From: Mycosarcoma maydis
Taxonomy: Eukaryota; Basidiomycota; Ustilaginomycetes; Ustilaginales
Direction of reading: 5' to 3'
NCBI RefSeq assembly: GCF_000328475.2
Contig: NC_026479.1
Location: forward strand, 1,240,001-1,304,000
Length of the DNA stretch: 64,000 nucleotides
In this document: piece by piece, positions 29,280 to 40,349 of the stretch
Position numbering within the stretch: the stretch's first letter is position 1
Layout of the letters: each line of letters starts with the position of its first letter
Notes under the pieces: model-generated
Database searches by the model: none
The model's input: only the letters and a program-made list of their open reading frames with translations
Told to the model about the DNA's origin: nothing
Translations under genes and position numbers: made by a program

Positions 29280-32243
29280 CTAGGTGTGCAAGCCCAGGCT
29301 CTTTCTAGCGTCGTCTAGGCGCGGTCTGACCCAGACGCTACCGCTCATCTGTATGGCAGTGTCTACAGCGGTACGTCCGAGGTGGATCATATCGGAGCGG
29401 TTGCGTTCGAGCCAGTCTGCGAGGAGTAATGCTTCTGGCTCGGCGTGGGCGATGTTTCTCTGCGATACGGAGGAGACGACGCAGCGCGAGAGGACCCAGA
29501 CGAGCAGCTCGGGTGCGGAGCGCGCGAAGCGGTAGAGCAGACGTGCTGGCGTGGGCAGCGACGACGCTGAATCGAGCAGGATACTCGCAGACGTGTGGGC
29601 CGAAGACGCGCCTACGGACGTATCGGGAGTTGCAGTGAGTGAGTCATACGAGCCATCCTCGGTGCATCCCGATGACCACGCAGTGTGACTGGGCGACGAT
29701 TCATCTTCGAGCGTATCGTTCAGAATCGGTTCGAGATCGACGTGATATGCGAATATGTCCCACGGCATTCCCGCCACACGGTTAGCCTGATTTTCATCCG
29801 CGCTCTTTCGAGCAAAGTAATCCTTCATACGTCCATCCGCATCACTAGGCGTCTCCTTCTTAGATACAAGCTTGCTCATCTTGTCCAAAAACGCCTTCTG
29901 ACCTTTCCCCAGTAGCGTCTCCCTGATACTTGCATCCTCCACTCCATCCCTTAGCGCAAACGCCCTGATGAGATTACACCCCAGTGCCCACAGATCTCCG
30001 CTTGGTCCCATTCGCCTCCCCATGGCCCCTGGGCACGCCTCTGGAGGGATCCAGTCGTAACTGACCAACTGCACCTGTCCGTCACCGCCCGGAATGCCAC
30101 GATACGGATTGGCATTCTCATAATCAATCACTACCAGTTCGCCGTTCTCGTCAAACATCAAGTTTTCCAACTTGACGTCGCCGTGCATCCAGCCGGAAGC
30201 GTGAAAGCGAGAAAGCGTTCGGATCGCGTGCACAAAGATGTTAATGATGACACCATTGAGCTCGGCTTCTTCGCACCCCGCGATCACAAAGAAGGCTTCT
30301 TCGGGATAGTCTTGCTCCAGACGGATGTATCGATCGTCCTCGGTCTTAAGGATCTTTGAAATCGCGCCGCTGCGAGTGGGGTTGAGCGTCTGTGCTTTCT
30401 GCACTTCGTCGAGAATGTCATCCAGATAAGTCTCTTGGAGCTCCTTGGTGAGTTCCTGCGTTACTCGGCCAGCGCATGGATCGGCGGCTTTCAACTTTGC
30501 TTCAATGCTTTTGATCTCCATGGCGGCATAAAAGTTGCCGGCGCCGTCCATCGCCCACCGACGCAACTTGGCAGCTGAAGAGACACGATTGTCGGGCGTA
30601 GTAATGAGGTACACCTCGTTGCTGCTGTCATCGACGCCCAAGTCTGACGGTGCATGAGCAGCGTCGGAGAACGAGGGTTTGGGCGACAGTCGACGCTCAT
30701 CACCGCCAGAACTGTTTGATCTCTTTCGCCTAGTCTGCATAAAAACCGCATCACTGTCGTCCTCGTCGTAGCTACTGCTGGAGCCTCTTCGTCCCCAACG
30801 CTTGGTGACCGGGTGCTCCGAGTTGGACAGGTCCGCATCCTCAAATGAGCTGGTACGCCGCTCGAATTGCGCGCTGAAGAGTCTCACGCTCAAGCCATCC
30901 GAGACGGCACCTTCGCGATATGGGCCCGTCTTGTCGTACAGAGTGCCCTCTACCTTTTGCGGGTACAGACGTTGAGCGAGCTTGAGCGGAGGAGCACGTG
31001 GAGAGCCACTTGGTGCCGCACAACGTGCGGTGGTTGCTCGATGGTCGCTAGCCAACAGATAGCGCAGGTCTTGAGCACTCAAAGGACCTTTGCCGTCCAG
31101 AGCGGCATCCGAGAGTGAGACGTGCATGCCGATCCGCTCGGCGAGCGCATCTGCATCCGCATCCGCATCCTCTTCGATAGCTGGACTCGCCTCGGTCGAG
31201 GCAGCCGCAGCCGCAGCGGCTTCTTCCAAGTTTGAGCGCAGGCGGCGCAGATGCGGGCGAGCAGCATCGTCTAGATCAAGAATGCCATGTGGTCCTGACG
31301 TGTTGGGAACCGGTGCATCTTTGCTCCGAGACTTTGCCGTATGTGGCTTGACCGACTTGGGTTGCTTCTTTTTGGTAACAGCACGTGGATCGTTGGCGTG
31401 CTTAGGCTTCTTTGTAGGTTTTTGGGCTTCGGCTGTAAGGTGGGTGCTTGTGGATGCAGGCACGGGAACATCGACGCTGTTTGGTGTTTCGCTTGCGGGA
31501 TTAATCTGTGCGAGGGGGCGCAAGAATGGCAAAGCATCTGACGAAGCAGACGAGCGACGCCTGTTGGGTGTATGGATGCCGATGACGGTTTCGTGCCGGT
31601 GAAAAGCAGCCTCGGGACCATTTGAAGAGAAGCGCCTAGGCCTTGAAGATGGGGTGGTAGAATCCAAGGGGGTGATAGGAGGGCTAAACGCCTCGGAAGG
31701 ACGACGACTGCCGCTGTAGCGTGAAGATCTGGATCTACTGGATCGGAACGAGTTACCACTGTCGCTTTGATCTTCCTCGGAGCCGGATGAATAGGATGAA
31801 AACGCACCCCTGCTGCCACGAAGGCTGCGACTATGGCTGTGGCTACTGATGGCGCTGGCGACTCTCTCCCAGCTGAAGAGGCCGGAGAATCGTTCGCGAT
31901 CATACTGTCTCCATCGCTCGTGGTCTTTGCCGAGGTAGAGGGTGGCGGCTTTGGGGGCGTTAAAGCCAGGACGACCTGATGGACGAATGACGATGGGAGC
32001 CCTGGCAGCCAAGCCTGTAGGAGTGCAGGGCGAGCAGGAGGTGTCGATGGGTGTGTCGGTGTCTTTTGGCGGATAGTGATTTTGCAGCACACGACCGGTG
32101 CCGACCGCAGTATGCGTGCGGTGACGTGTGGAGGAGGTGGCGACTGTGGATGGGTGCGGGGTGGCAGAGCCGGCAGTGTCGTCGGCAAAGCCATTCTGTG
32201 CCATGGTGAAGGGAGGGGTGGGTTCGGCGGGAGCGATGGCCAT
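29280..32243 (-). CDS. Protein kinase-like protein with long disordered N-terminus
   Basis: The protein is 987 residues from the ATG at 32243; another ATG lies at 32204. Residues 1 to about 560 are Ser/Arg/Pro-rich, probably disordered. The C-terminal part has the landmarks of a protein kinase: a possible β3 lysine in AMEIKSIEA, hinge region FFVIAGCEEAE, catalytic loop HGDVKLEN with Asp689 (HGD instead of HRD), VIDYENA as the Asp-Phe-Gly equivalent (DYE), WIPPEA as the APE motif, and SGDLWALGCNLIRAF as helix F. The key lysine and two aspartates appear to be present, so activity is plausible, but I see no glycine-rich loop and cannot name a subfamily. It ends only 147 bases from the stop of the convergent carrier gene. 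No intron is seen. Confidence 0.7.
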   Translation of the reverse strand: MAIAPAEPTPPFTMAQNGFADDTAGSATPHPSTVATSSTRHRTHTAVGTGRVLQNHYPPKDTDTPIDTSCSPCTPTGLAARAPIVIRPSGRPGFNAPKAATLYLGKDHERWRQYDRERFSGLFSWERVASAISSHSHSRSLRGSRGAFSSYSSGSEEDQSDSGNSFRSSRSRSSRYSGSRRPSEAFSPPITPLDSTTPSSRPRRFSSNGPEAAFHRHETVIGIHTPNRRRSSASSDALPFLRPLAQINPASETPNSVDVPVPASTSTHLTAEAQKPTKKPKHANDPRAVTKKKQPKSVKPHTAKSRSKDAPVPNTSGPHGILDLDDAARPHLRRLRSNLEEAAAAAAASTEASPAIEEDADADADALAERIGMHVSLSDAALDGKGPLSAQDLRYLLASDHRATTARCAAPSGSPRAPPLKLAQRLYPQKVEGTLYDKTGPYREGAVSDGLSVRLFSAQFERRTSSFEDADLSNSEHPVTKRWGRRGSSSSYDEDDSDAVFMQTRRKRSNSSGGDERRLSPKPSFSDAAHAPSDLGVDDSSNEVYLITTPDNRVSSAAKLRRWAMDGAGNFYAAMEIKSIEAKLKAADPCAGRVTQELTKELQETYLDDILDEVQKAQTLNPTRSGAISKILKTEDDRYIRLEQDYPEEAFFVIAGCEEAELNGVIINIFVHAIRTLSRFHASGWMHGDVKLENLMFDENGELVVIDYENANPYRGIPGGDGQVQLVSYDWIPPEACPGAMGRRMGPSGDLWALGCNLIRAFALRDGVEDASIRETLLGKGQKAFLDKMSKLVSKKETPSDADGRMKDYFARKSADENQANRVAGMPWDIFAYHVDLEPILNDTLEDESSPSHTAWSSGCTEDGSYDSLTATPDTSVGASSAHTSASILLDSASSLPTPARLLYRFARSAPELLVWVLSRCVVSSVSQRNIAHAEPEALLLADWLERNRSDMIHLGRTAVDTAIQMSGSVWVRPRLDDARKSLGLHT

Positions 32244-34393
32244 GACCCACTCAGCAAGATGCGTTGCGTGAATGGACAGAGCAAGATTGTCGATTCGGTT
32301 GTGTGTCCGCCTTGTGCAGGATGAGCCGAGCTGGGGGAAGCTGTTGATGGGTGCGTGTGGGGTTAAAGCGGCAAGACGAGCGGCGAGACGAGCGGATGGA
32401 GTGCTGCTGGCTGCAAGCCCAAAGCGCAAATGAATGACGATACGTGATTGCGTCAACAGACGTGTTGATGGTTAGAGCAGAGAGCAGAAGCGCTCGTACA
32501 AGTGACGCCAGCGTGTGGAGCGGCGGCTGCGGGCTGCGCGATAAGAAGATGATGGCTGTGCGGCTGACACTGTCCACCAACTACGTTTTTCTCTATGGAC
32601 GAGCGGTGAAAATTCGACGTGCTTATTTTCGACAGGCGATCCAGGTGAGCGTGGCTTGATGGACAGCGATGTAAGATGCGCAGACAACTTGGTTGAAGAT
32701 GGTGGGAGTAGGCAGCTCAGGGACGCACACGACTTTAGCTACGCTTACGGCGGCACAGTTCATGTAAGTACTATAGTCAGCTCGGCTGAGCAGGGGAGGA
32801 CAGAGCAGAACAGGGCAGGACAAGGCGTAATGCACTCCACACGCAGGGTGAGCGGCGTCTATTGGTGATTTTCGCGATGCAAGGTCGGACCTGAACGAGA
32901 AGAAGATATCCAGTTCAAGATTGCAACCCAAGTCCGATTCGTGATTGGTTGTCTAGATCTCTTTTTGGTACGGCGGTTAAGCTTCAAGTGATCCAAATCT
33001 GTCACATGTGTCTCAGGCGATCTCGCTCTCACATACGTCAATCGTGAATAATCATGAATGCCATAGCCCTGGTTGGCCCTGGCTGGTACGGTCCGGAGAT
33101 GGATGTAACTTATTCGTATGTTTCACGAGTCGAAAAGTTTATCCCCCCTAAGAAAATCGGTGGAGCAAGGGTTTGGTTATACACTAGAAGACCAAGCAGA
33201 AGACTACGTTAGCATCGCCATATTCACGATTATTCACGAAGATCGTTCGTCGCCTACCTCGAGAGAAATGACAAAGCATAGAGGAGGGGTTTTTTTTTTC
33301 TAGAACAAGAAGGCTGCGGTCTACGGTGACGTCGATGCAGCTCAAAGATGGCTTTGTCATGTCTTACTCTTTGATACGCCTTTGGTCCGCCATTGATCGA
33401 GTCATGATGCACGATGGATACAGACAAGTCTACGCGGTTCGTATCAAAGCCTTGCTTACCAACGATCGTTGCGGTGCAAGTCGCACAGATGGGCAGGGAC
33501 TGTAGATCGGGCGCATCGGCTGCATCAATTTCCGATGCTCCCCCAAGCGGCATATCGTGTTTGTGGCCTAAGTTACATTCTTGACGCGCGCGCCGAGTGT
33601 GCAACAGTAGCTTGGGCATTTCGGTGTAATGGACTTTACTTGGCATTTGAATAGATATTCAAAGATATGTATAGTTTGTAAGTACACAATTCCATCCTGA
33701 TTGATGATTCATGCGAGCTGTAATCCAAATTCAATCCGCCTAAATCATATGGTTGTATCAGATCAGCCAAAGCTAAGGGGGCAGATCGTTTCAAAAACTT
33801 GAAATTGGCCAAGCGCCAACCTGCAAGTCTGACAGCCTCTGGTGAACACGGCGCGGTAGCGATGTCAAGTGCCCAGCCACAAGTCACGAGCGTCACACAG
33901 AGTGGCAAACACGCAAAGACGACAGCCACAAGCCGAACAGCCAGCTTTGTTTTGGTTCGGTCAGTACGGTGAGCGAGAACGAGAAGGGAGGCCAAGGCGG
34001 AGGCGGTGGGTGTTGGCTTCCAGCCGTGAGTCTCTCGACTTGCCGAAAGGAAGTTACCGCTTCCAGAGAGCAAACAGTTGCCAGTCACCGTCAGTGTTGG
34101 TTCACAACACACACGCTCTCCTCTGACTTGGATCCCAGGACTGGCAGCCAGCAAGACAGGTCTCTTCTTCAGACCTTAGCCGACACTGGCTTGCTTCGTT
34201 TCGTCGACCTCTCTACCGCTGCCCTCGTATTGTCGTACCACCTTCTATATCATATCTACACGCTGCCGCTCAGACATAATTACTATACTGGTATCTGCGC
34301 TTTCGCCATCGGCTCCACACCTTTGCGCATATACTCGGGACCGCCTTTGCATCCAATCTACCCTAATAACAACCACGAGCCCACCTGCACAGA
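32244..34393. other. Divergent spacer, kinase-like gene and MCM1 promoters
   Basis: This holds no gene that I can support. A 130-codon ATG frame on the minus strand (33646-33254) has no recognisable features. CACGATTATTCACGA-like motifs occur at about 33045 and 33225. The last 400 bases before MCM1 are C/T-rich leader sequence. Confidence 0.5.
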
Positions 34394-35758
34394 ATGTCGA
34401 CCTTATCCGCCGGCATTGTTGGCGTGCGTCAAGCAGGTTCCTCTAGTAACAGCCCAGTCTATGACACACCCTTTGGCACCGTTCAACTTGCTTCTTCCTC
34501 AAAAGACCTCTCGGCCAATTTCGACCTCACTGCTGGCTTTGCCGCTTCTGCCGACTATGAGAATCAAGAGGACGAAGACGACGAGGAAGGCGACGACGAC
34601 GATGGCGATTCCGAAGATGGCAAAGGCAAAGGCAAAAAGGGTAAGCGTGCGCGCTCCGAAGCCAAAGGCGAGCGCGATCTCAAGACGGGTCGTCGCAAGA
34701 TCAAGATCGAGTTTATCGAAGACGATGCTCGCCGACACATCACGTTCAGCAAGCGCAAGGCGGGTATCATGAAAAAGGCATACGAGCTGGCCACCTTGAC
34801 GGGAACTCAGGTGCTCTTGCTCGTTGTCTCGCAGACGGGTCTGGTGTATACATTTACCACGCCCAAGTTGCAAGCGCTCGTGACGCAAGCCGAAGGACGC
34901 AACCTGATTCAGGCTTGCTTGAATGCTCCCGATCCACCCAACGGTGGCGGAGAGAGCGGAGGCGAGGACCACTCGGGCGACGAGCCAAGTGAGGCAGACG
35001 ATGCCTTTTCTCCATCCGAATCACAGGCTAGCTCCAACAAGCGTGCCGTGCAACCTCGCAAACGTCCTCGCACCGCATCCACGAGCAAGTCGTCGAGCGC
35101 GTCCACTTCCGTCGCCGGTGCTGCGCCTGGCATCGGTGGTGGCGAAGAGGATGCTACCTCTGGCTCGCAGCTAGCAACAGTCAAACGCGGTCGGGGTCGA
35201 CCTCGTAAGAATACTGCCGGAAACGCACCAGCCTCGAGCTCGAACACGTCCAACGACGCGCATCCCATGCCTCCGCCACCTGCGATGCATCAGAGCTTCT
35301 CCGACGATGCCGTACATCAGCATCATCAGCACCAACATCATCAGCACCAACATCGACAGCAGCAACAGCAACAGCAACAGTACACACACGTCCCTTCTGC
35401 TGATTTCCCCAACTACACCGCTGCTGGCTTTTATGGCGACGTCCCCAATTCGGCAGCCAACCCCGATCTCGGTTTTGGCCAAGCGGGCGGACTGTCAATT
35501 GACAATCAAGCTGTTTGGGCCCAGACCATGTCTCCCAACCCCAACCAGATGTTTGATCCTTCCAACCACCATCAACATCATCAACAGCAACAGCAGCCGG
35601 GGCAGCAGCAATCATCACAGCAGCAATCGCAGCAGCAGCAGCAGCAGCAGTCCTCAGTACAGTTTGGATACGCAACCCAGCATTTCGGTCACTTTAATCC
35701 ACAGCAGTTGGCCGCCATGCAACCGCAGGAGATTCAGGCTCCCAGACCCGCTTGGTAG
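34394..35758 (+). CDS. MCM1: MADS-box transcription factor, SRF/MCM1 type
   Basis: The protein is 454 residues with a clean ATG at 34394. The MADS domain lies at about 97-160: GRRKIKIEFIEDDARRHITFSKRKAGIMKKAYELATLTG continuing into the β-strand segment TQVLLLVVSQTGLVYTFTTPKLQALV, the SRF/Mcm1 form with DARRHITFSKRK. It is preceded by an acidic stretch and a Lys-rich segment. Downstream are Ser-rich regions, an AT-hook-like KRGRGRPRK near 265, and a His/Gln-rich C-terminus. Mcm1 homologues bind CC(A/T)6GG boxes as dimers and act with partner factors in cell-cycle and mating-type-dependent transcription. The AT-hook is an extra not present in yeast Mcm1. No intron is seen. Confidence 0.93.
   Translation: MSTLSAGIVGVRQAGSSSNSPVYDTPFGTVQLASSSKDLSANFDLTAGFAASADYENQEDEDDEEGDDDDGDSEDGKGKGKKGKRARSEAKGERDLKTGRRKIKIEFIEDDARRHITFSKRKAGIMKKAYELATLTGTQVLLLVVSQTGLVYTFTTPKLQALVTQAEGRNLIQACLNAPDPPNGGGESGGEDHSGDEPSEADDAFSPSESQASSNKRAVQPRKRPRTASTSKSSSASTSVAGAAPGIGGGEEDATSGSQLATVKRGRGRPRKNTAGNAPASSSNTSNDAHPMPPPPAMHQSFSDDAVHQHHQHQHHQHQHRQQQQQQQQYTHVPSADFPNYTAAGFYGDVPNSAANPDLGFGQAGGLSIDNQAVWAQTMSPNPNQMFDPSNHHQHHQQQQQPGQQQSSQQQSQQQQQQQSSVQFGYATQHFGHFNPQQLAAMQPQEIQAPRPAW
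35314..35380 (+). repeat. CAT/CAG repeat coding for a His/Gln-rich segment
   Basis: CATCAGCAC-type and CAGCAACAG units in MCM1 code for alternating His and Gln; a second CAG-rich stretch follows at about 35568-35650. Confidence 0.7.
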
Positions 35759-35989
35759 GATGTTCAGGATCGAAAATTGGATTCGTGTATACCCCCCTCC
35801 ATTGCGCGAGCTTGTCATGTTCTCTTGCCGGTCATCGGGTCATCGTCTAGCTTCTACTCGTTTCTGTATTGCACACATAAATCTTATCACGCTCGTTTCA
35901 CCACCGCACGATATGCACAGAACAAAGCGCGGCGCATGCATCTGCAACTGCGCGCATCAAAGTGGTCTATCTATGGGTTTGCGTACGTA

Positions 35990-38131
35990 TCAGCCAAGGA
36001 ATGCGCCCTCGTCGAGTTGGACGCCAAACTCGTCCCTGGCCATCTGGCGTATACTTTGCTCGAGATCGTCTTCGAAGCCTCGCTTGTTGGGATCAGTTTT
36101 CCCCATCAAGGCCGACGCCGGAGCTCTGGCAAAGTAGCTGAGCCAGTGTGAGATGGCGGAGCCGATGAACGCCAGATCGAGGACGAGGAGCGTTGATCGA
36201 AAACGTACAAAGTCGAATCGATCCTTGATCCACGTAGAGAAACGTTGTCCAATTGAAGTGTCTTTAAGCGCTGTGTTGGATCGAATTGGTCTGAATACGC
36301 GATACAGACTGGGCGTGTCGGTGCTGCTGATGAGCGCGGCGGCGGCGTGCTTGGCGAGGATGTTGAGTCGGTTCACCGGCGAACCGAGGACCTGATTGTT
36401 GGCTTGGATGATGCGCATTGATCGACTCACAAAGAGCAGCTCTTTCGGCAACAATTCCGTATGTTCGAGGAAGATCTTGAGCTTGTCCTTTATCTCCCGC
36501 TGTAATTCGAGATCCGTCTTGGGAGCATGTTCTCCCAGCTTGTTGGCCTCGTCTTTGCTTTTGGGCTTGCTCCATGGTCGAAGCAAAGTAGCCGAAGCGA
36601 ACAGCTCGGATGATCCTTGACCCATACCCCAGCTCACAGTAATCTCGTCGAGTGTCTTGAGATCGAGCGTGAAGATGGCCTTCCAAAGCTGAGCGTATTT
36701 GCGACGGAAATCTTCGCTCAGCTCTACATACAGACCATGGTCGATGAGCACCACTTGGTGTTGGCCCTTTTTGCCGTTAGGATGCTGCCGAACCAGCACG
36801 TTGGAAGGATGACCATCTGCTTGCACAAAGCCGTGCTGAAAAATCTGACTTGCAAACGCCTCGCAGACGGATCGAGATACTTGCTTAGCCGACAAGCCCC
36901 ACTCGTCGAGCTTGTCGCGGTCGGTCATGCGACACGTGTTACCGATCCACTCCATCACAAGCACTCTCGGTGTGCAGAATTGCTTGTAGAACTGAGGTAC
37001 ATAGCAAGTCCTGCGCACCAAGCCTACCGGATCGGTTTCGATAGCCGTTTTGGCACGGAGCGAATTGGCGAGCTCACGATCGAAAAACGTCTCTTGCTCG
37101 ATCTGATCCGAAATGTATTGTCCCGAGAAGGAGAGTGGCAGCTCGAAAATTCGTTCATAGAGCTTGAGCAAGACTCGGAAGGACCACAGATCCCATTTGG
37201 CGTACTTGCGAATGTTGGGTCGTTGCACCTTGACTGCTACCTCTGGCCCGAGCGTTCCCGGTGCCGAGCCCGGTGGAGGTTTGAGACGAGCCCTGTGCAC
37301 CTGCGCGACGCTGGCAGCTGCAACAGGGACCTCGTCAAATTCGGCAAACACCTCTTTGGGATCTGCACCCAATTCGTCGATCAGCACCTTGCGAACTTGT
37401 TCGTACGGCAGGCGCTCAGCGTTATCGAACAACTTTGTCAACTGATGATATGGTTTGGGAAGGATGGCTGCTTGACAGCCGATCGCCTGGCCGAGCTTGA
37501 CGTACAGACCCTGGTTTTTTTCGCAGACATACATAAGCTTGTCTGCGCATCGTTCGTGGAGCGCGTTGATGGATTCGAGCGAGTTGCGGTCAAAGTTGAG
37601 CTTGTAATCCATGGCGATCTGGAGGCCAGTCCAGGCGGTCAACAAGTTACGTTGCGCGGTTCGCGCATTGATGTATTCATCGACGATATAGACAACGCCT
37701 AAGGCTGCTACAAGCATGCCTGATCGTCTGAGCCAGCGCCGACCACGCTGCTTGCGAGCAACCCTCGGCTCGCCAGCTTGACCGTCAGAGTTGTCCGATA
37801 AAGATGATGCGCGCTGTGAAGCCGAGGAGGAGCGGAACCAAGAGCGACCAACAGCCGCTTCGGATTGCACGGTACGTGCGAGCGAGTTGGGCAAGGCGGC
37901 TCTGATGCCTTGAGCTGCAGCTGAATTCGAAAGTAGGTCCGAGATGGCAATCTCTGGCTGAGGACGAGAGCTTCGGATGCCAAGTGTCCGAATGCCACCA
38001 ACGCTTCGATGCAATGATGGAGCCATGGTGCGAGACAGCATACGGTCCCTCGTTGATTCCAATCGCCGCATCGTGGAAGAGCAGCTTGTCAGCTGCCCAA
38101 CGTAGGTCGGTCGCATCCCGAGAGCTACCAT
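35990..38131 (-). CDS. MCP2: Mitochondrial ABC1/UbiB-family atypical kinase (ADCK1/MCP2-CQD2 type)
   Basis: The protein is 713 residues with an ATG at 38131. The N-terminus is Arg/Ser-rich and poor in acidic residues, consistent with a mitochondrial presequence, followed by a hydrophobic segment (MLVAALGVVYIVDEYI) near 140-155. The UbiB/ABC1 core is clear: the KxGQ motif in LYVKLGQAIG, the Ala-rich nucleotide loop AAASVAQVHRA, AVKVQRP with the β3 lysine, the catalytic loop QADGHPSNVLV and the metal-binding LIDHGLY. In yeast, Mcp2 (Cqd2) with Cqd1 controls coenzyme Q distribution and mitochondrial lipid homeostasis at the inner membrane. The MCP2 rather than COQ8 assignment rests on the ADCK1-like motif wording (KLGQ, GHPSNVLV) and on the single membrane segment. 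Its stop lies 231 bases from the stop of MCM1, on the opposite strand. Confidence 0.82.
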   Translation of the reverse strand: MVALGMRPTYVGQLTSCSSTMRRLESTRDRMLSRTMAPSLHRSVGGIRTLGIRSSRPQPEIAISDLLSNSAAAQGIRAALPNSLARTVQSEAAVGRSWFRSSSASQRASSLSDNSDGQAGEPRVARKQRGRRWLRRSGMLVAALGVVYIVDEYINARTAQRNLLTAWTGLQIAMDYKLNFDRNSLESINALHERCADKLMYVCEKNQGLYVKLGQAIGCQAAILPKPYHQLTKLFDNAERLPYEQVRKVLIDELGADPKEVFAEFDEVPVAAASVAQVHRARLKPPPGSAPGTLGPEVAVKVQRPNIRKYAKWDLWSFRVLLKLYERIFELPLSFSGQYISDQIEQETFFDRELANSLRAKTAIETDPVGLVRRTCYVPQFYKQFCTPRVLVMEWIGNTCRMTDRDKLDEWGLSAKQVSRSVCEAFASQIFQHGFVQADGHPSNVLVRQHPNGKKGQHQVVLIDHGLYVELSEDFRRKYAQLWKAIFTLDLKTLDEITVSWGMGQGSSELFASATLLRPWSKPKSKDEANKLGEHAPKTDLELQREIKDKLKIFLEHTELLPKELLFVSRSMRIIQANNQVLGSPVNRLNILAKHAAAALISSTDTPSLYRVFRPIRSNTALKDTSIGQRFSTWIKDRFDFVRFRSTLLVLDLAFIGSAISHWLSYFARAPASALMGKTDPNKRGFEDDLEQSIRQMARDEFGVQLDEGAFLG

Positions 38132-39517
38132 GATACGAGCGAGCTTGACGGCTGCGAGGAGCTGGAATCAAGGTCCTGTTGTGAGTCCGGTTCGATGGCC
38201 TTATTTGTGCGGTGTTTGTACCCTTGGCGATGAGTGCGTTGTATGACCACAGGCAAAGAGAGGGATGTGAGCTCAACGAAATTGGTCAGGTAGGTAGAGC
38301 TGGATAATTCGTGATTCACGACTGGGAGAAGACTTGGAGAGTGCTTGAGCGTGCACAGCTTGCTCGATAATCAGCCTTTGGAACGAGTGCTAACATTTCA
38401 CGATTCAGGATTCACGATTATGCAACTCACGACTTTGTGCTTGTTGCTAAACCTCCACACCATCTTGATTGTGAGTCAAAGACTGCTGCCATAAAAGCAC
38501 ACGCATAATCAACTTCACGTTTCAAGGCTGCTGCCGTGCACAACACGCGAAAGCGACGCGCTCCACATCGCAATCACGAATCACGAATGGTAAGCTTCAC
38601 GTCTCACTTGTGAAGCACGAAGCACGAAGAGTGAACTCACGAAGTTGGCACGGTGGAAATTGTGACAATGTTACACCGCCAATGGTACAAGCTGACGCGC
38701 GAGACCCGGATTTTTACCAACTCGGTTGAAGTTGGGTCTTGGATGTGCATTCGTGATTGTGGACTCACATCTAAGCTAGACCATGCTGTGACAGTCAGGA
38801 TCAAGCTGTCCGAGCCCGATCTTGGTGTCATCCGGGAAGAAACTGCGCAGGCGATTCAATTGCGACAAAGTGGAACAGATCAACCAGGGTGGTAGGTCCC
38901 TTTGGAGACTGACCGAATTACAGAGGCCATACAGGACAAACTTGTCGCGAACAACTTGCGACGAAATGCAGGCGTCGCAATTCGCTTGGCAGATTCACGA
39001 TGGGAGCTGTGTTGGGCGCACAGCGTCGCTCACTCCGCTACAACGTGTCGAATCCACGGCGTAGCGCTTCGGTTTCCATTTGCTTTGAGGATGGTTTCAA
39101 GACCATTCATTCTCACACCAGGCGCGGATCCCCCCACCAATGCTTCTTCCTTTGCCAAGATCGCAGCTGATTCGGGCCAACCCAAAAAGCACTTAGCACA
39201 ACCGTGAACCGCCCAACTGAGAGTTTCCAGGAGATAGAAACCGCAAAAATAAAAAAAACCCAGAGACGCGTCGAGCGCCCAATCGTGAAATTGTTTGATT
39301 CATCCTTCGTGGCAGCTGGTCAAAGCATTCGTGATTCGTAATTCGTAAGTCGTGGGTTTGGAAATTATTAATACACGGCGCCACACTAATTCCTCTGCCT
39401 GCTCGCCAGTGGTACAACTGTGATAATCATCAATCCAAGTTACTCGCGACTTTGTACTTTACATGAATTCTTTTCGTTTCTCCGTTCAGCCGATTCTGCG
39501 AGCAAAGCAAGCAAGGA

Positions 39518-39553
<36 letters not shown>

Positions 39554-40349
39554 GACCCAGGATCAGTTGCTAAAAAAAACAGCGCGGGATTCGAGCAACC
39601 AGATAAGTTACAGGAGAACATCAGCTACGCTGACTCTCACGTTTAGTTCATTTTGTTCATTCTTTCATAGGGTTTCCCCACTTCGACATCATCTTCCACT
39701 ACAGCATAAGCACAGAACAAGGACGAGGCCGACCGTTGATTGTCCATCCTATACGGACCCTCTCCGTCACCAGGGCTGCAATTGCTTCGCGTCTTTTGCG
39801 AGTACGCCACGCCCACGCCACGCTTACTTTGTACAGCCTGCCATCTGTCGCAACATCCTCGTGGCGCGTTCGTCGCCGGGCATATCTGTGCAACCACGCA
39901 TATCTGTCAAACAGCCTTCCAGCCTCCTCGTCTTTGATGATCTTCCGGTTGCGCCCCATTCACGCGTCTGAGATCGATCCTTTGCCGCCGCTATCCAAGA
40001 TTAGCAACCAAACACACCGACCTTAGCACGCCGCGCAGCTCGCAACGTCTGTCCAACGCCAGCATCCAAGCGCAAAGCAAAGCATCCATATTCTCCGTGA
40101 AGCTTGAAAGTCGAGCAAACTTCAGCCTTTCCACAGGTCAATCATCTTTGTCTGCACAGCTTCGCAGTCTCTCGTTGTCCCTCGTTGCGGTGCTCATCTG
40201 TCTGCATTTACGCCGGACATACGCCATCAGCCGTGATTGCTCTGGATTTTCTGGAAAGTATCGTCTCTCGGAGATCACATCGACGTCGTATCCAAGCACT
40301 GCGACCTGGTCACGATCCTCAGATCCGACAGTGGATCTGATCCGCCGCT
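38132..40349. other. Divergent gene-free spacer with dispersed motifs
   Basis: This contains repeated TTCACGATTC-type motifs at about 38306, 38397-38420, 38570-38590 and 39329-39350. A CAAG microsatellite is listed separately. The last 800 bases before 40350 are C/T-rich, as expected for a leader. I see no gene. Confidence 0.5.
39517..39553 (+). repeat. Tetramer microsatellite (CAAG)n
   Basis: About nine CAAG units in the leader or promoter region of the Q-rich unknown gene. Confidence 0.85.

Noticed and set aside
33254..33646. A 130-codon ATG open frame on the minus strand
   Set aside because: No domain, no low-complexity or conserved pattern, isolated in a spacer; cannot be distinguished from chance.
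36617..37702. A 361-codon plus-strand frame opposite the ABC1-family gene
   Set aside because: Shadow of the conserved kinase-like domain on the other strand.
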